Assembly: GCA_018829455.1 (NCBI GenBank) | Contig: JAHJUB010000070.1 | Location: 1-8,939 of the forward strand | DNA: 8,939 nucleotides | Direction: 5' to 3' | From: Candidatus Omnitrophota bacterium | Lineage (GTDB): Bacteria; Ratteibacteria; UBA8468; MWAK01 | Shown: in pieces, positions 5,446-8,939 of the stretch | Layout of the letters: each line of letters starts with the position of its first letter | Numbering within the stretch: position 1 is the first letter of the stretch | Made by a program: the position numbers and the translations under genes | The notes under the pieces: generated by a model | Told to the model about the DNA's origin: nothing | The model's database searches: none | The model's input: the letters and a program-made list of their open reading frames with translations, nothing else

Positions 5446-6701
5446 AATTTAACTCTCAAGCGTTTTCCGCTCTGCGTCACCGGAACTTCCGCATCTTCTG
5501 GCTCGGCCAGTCAATCTCCCTCTGCGGCACCTGGATGCAGAACGTTGCCCAGGGCTGGTTGGTTCTCAACGTCACCAATTCTGTATTCCTGCTGGGATTG
5601 ACCGGCGCCATTGCCGGCCTGCCTATCCTCGCCTTCTCGCTGGTCGGCGGAGTAACAGCCGACCGCGTCAATAAGCGTTCTCTTTTAATCCTTACCCAGG
5701 CGCTGGCCGCGCTCCTGGCCCTTAGCCTGGCCGTGCTCATCTCTCTGAAAATAGTCACCTTCTGGCAAATTGCGCTGATTGCCGGATTTTCCGGCCTCAT
5801 AATGGCTTTTGACACCCCGGCCCGTCAATCTTTTTTTGCGGAGATTGTGCCCAAAGAAGACCTCGCCAACGCAATTGCCATAAACTCCGCGGTCTTTAGC
5901 GCTACCCGAATCATCGGACCGGTCCTGGCCGCCTTCGCCATCGCCGGCCTGGGCATGGCCAGCGCCTTTTACCTTAACAGCCTCAGTTTTCTGCCGGCGA
6001 TCATCGCGCTCTATTTTATCCGGGGCAATTTCCGGCCTCACCACAAATCCGAACGGACAATCATATCCTCTCTTTTTCAGGGCGCCGATTACATCTGGAA
6101 AAATAAACGCATCCGCATCCTGATGATACAGATATCACTCGTCAGTGTCTTTGGAATGTCCGGCCAGGTCTTAATGCCGGTCTTCGCCCGCGACATCCTG
6201 CATTTAGGGGTCCGCGGACTGGGACACCTAATGGCCTTCTTCGGGTTGGGCTCCCTGCTCGGAGCGGTCTTTGTGGTTCTCTCAAGCCACTTTCCGCGGC
6301 GGGAAATATTTGTTTCTATCGGCGGGCTGGTGATGTCCCTGTCCCTGATTTTGTTCGCCTTATCCCGAAACGCAACTCTTTCCTATCTCCTGCTGATTCC
6401 AACCGGCTGGGGCCTCATCACGCAGGCCGTAACTATTAACTCCCTGCTTCAACTCTATGCGCCGGATGCTTTACGCGGAAGAGTGATGGGCTTCTACACC
6501 TTTACCTTTCTGGGAATGATGCCCATCGGCAGTTTTCAGGCCGGTCTGTTTGCCCACCTGTGGGGAACTCCGGCGGCCGTGGTAATCGGCGGGATAATCT
6601 GTCTCGGCGCCAGTTTCTATCTCCTGCTCAATCACCGTTTATTGTTTAGGGATTGTCAAAGAGAGACCGGCGTAAAAAGAGGAAGGCGCCGGTCAGGATA
6701 A
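5442..6701 (+). CDS. MFS exporter, EntS/MFS_3-like family
   Basis: This is an inner-membrane major facilitator protein of 419 residues, the usual length, which would use the proton gradient to export a small molecule. Its start, FSALRHRNFRIFWLGQSISLCGTWMQ (8-33), and DTPARQSFFAEIVPKEDLANAIAINSAVFSATRIIGPVL (124-162) are typical of the enterobactin-exporter-like MFS_3 group. The loop 2-3 motif A appears as GGVTADRVNKRS (69-80). About a dozen hydrophobic segments alternate with short charged loops, with a longer basic loop near 195-220 (FRPHHKSERTI...KNKRIR). The substrate cannot be deduced; siderophores, drugs and metabolites are all known for the group. GTG 5442 is the start because the family N-terminus begins there. 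It overlaps the esterase stop by GTGA and has no Shine-Dalgarno, so its original leader may have been lost when the AT-rich segment arrived. The last 18 codons and the stop overlap the 3' end of lptG on the opposite strand. Confidence 0.87.
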   Translation: MKFNSQAFSALRHRNFRIFWLGQSISLCGTWMQNVAQGWLVLNVTNSVFLLGLTGAIAGLPILAFSLVGGVTADRVNKRSLLILTQALAALLALSLAVLISLKIVTFWQIALIAGFSGLIMAFDTPARQSFFAEIVPKEDLANAIAINSAVFSATRIIGPVLAAFAIAGLGMASAFYLNSLSFLPAIIALYFIRGNFRPHHKSERTIISSLFQGADYIWKNKRIRILMIQISLVSVFGMSGQVLMPVFARDILHLGVRGLGHLMAFFGLGSLLGAVFVVLSSHFPRREIFVSIGGLVMSLSLILFALSRNATLSYLLLIPTGWGLITQAVTINSLLQLYAPDALRGRVMGFYTFTFLGMMPIGSFQAGLFAHLWGTPAAVVIGGIICLGASFYLLLNHRLLFRDCQRETGVKRGRRRSG

Positions 6702-7695
6702 TGATTTGGGGCAGGAAAGCGGCCAGAGCCGGCGGAAGATAACCCTGGTTTCCAAGAGCCAGCCCGAAAGAAAAGAGCCAGTAGGTAAGCATCGCCAGCA
6801 GGAATCCCAGCGTAACCAATACCGGCCGGGAAAGGCGCCGGCTGAACGCCAGGGGTAAAGTCAGAAAGACCACGAAGATATTGAGCAGCGGATAACTGAA
6901 ATGACTGAGGACCGCGGTCCGAATGGCAACCGGGGCCAGGCCGGCCCGGTTTAATCTCTCCAAGTAACCAACCAACTGGCGCAGGGAAAGCGTCTGGACC
7001 GGTTTCAACAAAGGTTGCAGGTCTTCCCGGCCCATCTGGAAATCAAACGACCGTCGGACAAAAGAAACCTCTTCCAGAACTTCGCCCTCAGGTGAAAACC
7101 TGACCCGCAGACCGGATTCGATCAGCCATTGGCCGTCTTTTTCAATCCGGCACCGGTCTCCCCGATAAATCTCTTTCAAATTCCCATCCGGGTAAAAAAT
7201 GAGGATATTTGGTTTTTCAAAGAGGTTCTCGGCCGTTCGGAAACTGTCCGCGTAAAAGAAAAATTGCGGCAGAGCAAGCGTCGGCGCGGATATCTCCGAC
7301 TGTGGTTTAATCCGGCTGAAAGAAGCCGGAACTATTGTCTCGTTGACCAGGAAAACAAACGGAATCAAGAGCCCGCCCAAGATAAAGAACGGGGCCAGGA
7401 AACGGAGCGGAAAAAGCCCGGAACCTTCCAGGACCAGCATCTCCCGGTGCTTGCCCATCAGCCCCAGTATAACCAGAACCGAAATCAGCGCTGCTAACGG
7501 TGAAAACTGGACAAAAACACCCGGAATCATCCAGAGAAATATACGCGCTACCGCAGCCGGGGAATATCCGCCGTGCAGATAATCGGCCAAATTGTCCACT
7601 ACGGCGCCGACCAAGCCGATGACAATCAGGGCGATTATGGCCAGCAGATAGAGTTTAACAAATTCGCCTGTGAGGTATTTATCCAGTCGCTTCAT
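6646..7695 (-). CDS. lptG: LPS export ABC transporter permease LptG (YjgP/YjgQ family)
   Basis: LptG pairs with LptF in the inner membrane. Driven by the LptB ATPase, the complex extracts lipopolysaccharide and passes it to the periplasmic LptC/LptA bridge. The 349-residue protein is close to family length. It has three N-terminal membrane segments (about 13-37, 52-80 and 97-118), a periplasmic beta-jellyroll domain rich in short strands (about 120-265, with YRGDRCRIEKDGQWLIESGLR in the middle), and three C-terminal segments (about 270-288, 293-315 and 324-343). PLLNIFVVFLTLPLAF marks the start of the C-terminal part. The start MKRLDKYLTGEFVKLYL is typical, with AAGGA five bases upstream. It overlaps the lptF stop by ATGA, so translation is coupled. 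Assignment to LptG rather than a second LptF follows from order and the N-terminal pattern. Its 3' end overlaps the convergent MFS gene by 56 bases. Confidence 0.87.
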   Translation of the reverse strand: MKRLDKYLTGEFVKLYLLAIIALIVIGLVGAVVDNLADYLHGGYSPAAVARIFLWMIPGVFVQFSPLAALISVLVILGLMGKHREMLVLEGSGLFPLRFLAPFFILGGLLIPFVFLVNETIVPASFSRIKPQSEISAPTLALPQFFFYADSFRTAENLFEKPNILIFYPDGNLKEIYRGDRCRIEKDGQWLIESGLRVRFSPEGEVLEEVSFVRRSFDFQMGREDLQPLLKPVQTLSLRQLVGYLERLNRAGLAPVAIRTAVLSHFSYPLLNIFVVFLTLPLAFSRRLSRPVLVTLGFLLAMLTYWLFSFGLALGNQGYLPPALAAFLPQIIILTGAFLFLRRSLFDNP

Positions 7696-8726
7696 TCTAT
7701 CCTTTTAAAAAAATAAATTCCCGCCAATAAAATGACTGCGTCCGGCAAAAAATAGAGTCCGGCTAACTGCGGTTTAACCCGCGTCAGCGCCTCAACCCCG
7801 GTCAGCGCGAAATAATAACTCAAGACCAGGCCGCAGGAAACCGTAACCCCCCAGAGACTGCGGGGCAAAGCGATACCCAGAGGTATGCCGACCAGCAGGA
7901 AAAGAAGCGGCGCAAAAGCAAAAGAAAGCCGGCGCATCTGTTCTGCCTTCGCCTCGGCCGTACCGGAACGAAATAACTGAAAACTGTTCTTTTCGTAAAT
8001 CTTCGGCTCCGGCCGTTCTCCTCTCCGCGCAATCTCAGGCAAAGGAAAAAGGTAGGTTTGAAAAGAGAGCCGCTGATACGTTTTTGCCTCTTGGGACTGA
8101 TAGGTCTGCATGACGCCATCCTGAAGGTAAAGGCACGGCTTTCCGGAGCGAAAGACCAGTTTAACCTTACGGGCCGAGATGGTGCGCACCGTCTCTCCGT
8201 CCTTCTGGTACAGGGTAACCATTCCCTTTTTTCCTTTACTGGGAATGAAGAGCACGAGATTGGGAAATTCAGTAATAACCGAACCGGGCCGGATAAGATT
8301 GGCAGTTGGATTCACCTGGGCGCCTAAAAAGACGGTGCGGTTCTGATAAAGTCCGTACGGCTGGGCGAAACAGAGAAGGTAAAGGTTGACCAGAGACAGC
8401 AGAAGCCCCAGGAACAGAAACGGCCAGACCGCATTTTTCAGGGAAATTCCCAAACTCTTGATGGCCAGAAATTCCCGGTCCTGGCTGAAACGGCTGAAGG
8501 TAAGCGTGGAGCCGATCAGAACGGCCAGAACCAGTCCGTAAGGCAGAAGAGAAAAGAGCAGCAAAAAAAAGTAACGAAACAGCGTGACGCCGGAAACCAA
8601 ATTCTTCACCAGGAGGTCAACAACCTGGAAAAGGGAACCCAAGGAGAGCAGAAAAAGGATAAAAGCGAAGGAAATAAAGAACGGCGGGCCGAATTCCGTA
8701 ATCAGGTAACGGCTGATACGCTTCAT
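7692..8726 (-). CDS. lptF: LPS export ABC transporter permease LptF (YjgP/YjgQ family)
   Basis: This is the partner permease of LptG in the LptB2FG lipopolysaccharide extractor, in the inner membrane. The 344-residue protein has the same plan: hydrophobic segments at about 12-38, 49-73 and 100-120, a periplasmic domain (about 125-245), and three C-terminal segments starting at SFAFAPLLFLLVGIPLGIALP, whose 'PLGI' turn is characteristic of the family. The cytoplasmic loop FSRFSQDREFLAIKSLGIS (about 78-96) matches the conserved E...K/ACG(L)S region that contacts the ATPase. It is the first gene of the - strand pair. The start MKRISRYLITEF is the family N-terminus. No clear Shine-Dalgarno precedes it, but an extended -10-like element lies only seven bases upstream, so the mRNA may be leaderless. 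The ATPase lptB is not in the window. Confidence 0.87.
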   Translation of the reverse strand: MKRISRYLITEFGPPFFISFAFILFLLSLGSLFQVVDLLVKNLVSGVTLFRYFFLLLFSLLPYGLVLAVLIGSTLTFSRFSQDREFLAIKSLGISLKNAVWPFLFLGLLLSLVNLYLLCFAQPYGLYQNRTVFLGAQVNPTANLIRPGSVITEFPNLVLFIPSKGKKGMVTLYQKDGETVRTISARKVKLVFRSGKPCLYLQDGVMQTYQSQEAKTYQRLSFQTYLFPLPEIARRGERPEPKIYEKNSFQLFRSGTAEAKAEQMRRLSFAFAPLLFLLVGIPLGIALPRSLWGVTVSCGLVLSYYFALTGVEALTRVKPQLAGLYFLPDAVILLAGIYFFKRIE

Positions 8727-8733
8727 GCTTTAG

Positions 8734-8742
8734 ATTTTAACA
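8734..8742 (-). promoter_or_regulatory. Possible extended -10 promoter of lptFG
   Basis: On the - strand this reads TGTTAAAAT, a TGn-extended -10 (TAAAAT), seven bases upstream of the lptF ATG. No good -35 box is seen 16-18 bases further up. Transcription would start at or just before the ATG, in keeping with the missing Shine-Dalgarno. It is a single short match in AT-rich DNA, so it remains tentative. Confidence 0.35.
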
Positions 8743-8764
8743 TAACCGCACCGAACGTGCTATT

Positions 8765-8777
8765 TCTGAAATTCAGA
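8765..8777. promoter_or_regulatory. 13-bp palindrome upstream of lptF
   Basis: tctgaa and ttcaga flank a central A (tctgaaattcaga). It lies upstream of the putative -10 and about where an activator or repressor of lptFG could bind. The symmetry is exact, but so short a site can arise by chance. Confidence 0.25.
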
Positions 8778-8806
8778 CATAAAAGAGCCGCACCTTTGCC
8801 AGGTTC

Positions 8807-8936
8807 CTTTTCCAACCGGACGTTTACCAATCCCCGGCGAGGATTGGCTTCACTTGACGCTCGTCGGAGCTCTTTTCGTGCTTTCCGGCACGAAAACCCC
8901 TGCCCGCTTCCTCCTCACGAACACCGGTTGGAAAAG
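8807..8936. repeat. 130-bp structured element closed by a 13-bp inverted repeat
   Basis: cttttccaaccgg (8807-8819) is the exact reverse complement of 8924-8936. Inside are a 7-bp stem, ccaatcc/ggattgg (8827-8833 with 8841-8847), a perfect 9-bp stem ttttcgtgc/gcacgaaaa with a 6-nt loop (8873-8881 with 8888-8896), and a weak 4-bp stem gctc/gagc (8859-8862 with 8867-8870). The whole could fold as a multibranched RNA or a cruciform, on either strand. I see no open reading frame of note here. It could be a small non-coding RNA, a non-autonomous mobile element with 13-bp terminal repeats, or an untranslated leader region of the lptFG transcript. The family is not recognised. Confidence 0.5.
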
Positions 8937-8939
8937 CGA

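Noticed and set aside
8807..8936. Integron attC recombination site
   Set aside because: The ends (TTCCAAC...GTTGGAA) have the right polarity and spacing but miss the R-box consensus RYYYAAC/GTTRRRY by one base each. Pairing continues straight into the next bases, with no L-box arrangement, and no integron integrase or cassette gene is nearby.

Overview
The window looks like a piece of chromosome from a diderm (outer-membrane) bacterium, probably uncultured and from a metagenome. The diderm inference rests on an adjacent lptF/lptG pair, the permease subunits of the lipopolysaccharide export ABC transporter. Most genes are moderately GC-rich, tightly packed and often overlapping. The DNA contains several short palindromic repeats, including one inside a gene. 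I cannot assign a phylum from this sequence alone.

Layout on the + strand. Positions 1-126 are AT-rich and bounded by a 12-bp inverted repeat. They lead directly into a ribulokinase (araB, 127-1638) that lacks its N-terminal phosphate-binding region. A double-hairpin repeat (1635-1684) covers the araB stop codon. Next come L-ribulose-5-phosphate 4-epimerase (araD, 1690-2361), N-acetyl-gamma-glutamyl-phosphate reductase (argC, 2372-3391) and shikimate dehydrogenase (aroE, 3388-4227). The short spacings and one GTGA overlap suggest co-transcription, although the run joins pentose catabolism to arginine and aromatic amino acid biosynthesis. Within aroE, a palindromic repeat (4008-4042) is read in frame as 'PLTIPSPLRGED'.

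After aroE the composition changes abruptly. A perfect 26-bp palindrome (4253-4278) and an AT-rich spacer lead to an AT-rich secreted esterase gene (PHB depolymerase/feruloyl esterase family, 4423-5445). Its last ~24 codons are unlike the family and seem to be read from repeat-like DNA. It overlaps by GTGA the start of an MFS exporter gene (5442-6701), where GC-rich DNA resumes.

On the - strand, lptF (7692-8726) and lptG (6646-7695) form an ATGA-coupled operon. It converges on the MFS gene with a 56-bp tail-to-tail overlap. Upstream of lptF are an extended -10-like element, a small palindrome and a 130-bp region closed by a 13-bp inverted repeat with hairpins inside (8807-8936).

I see no CRISPR array, tRNA, rRNA, transposase or obvious undescribed multi-gene system. 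The most unusual signals are the repeat elements and how they have altered genes: the araB truncation, the aroE insertion, the esterase tail, and the structured region beyond lptF.
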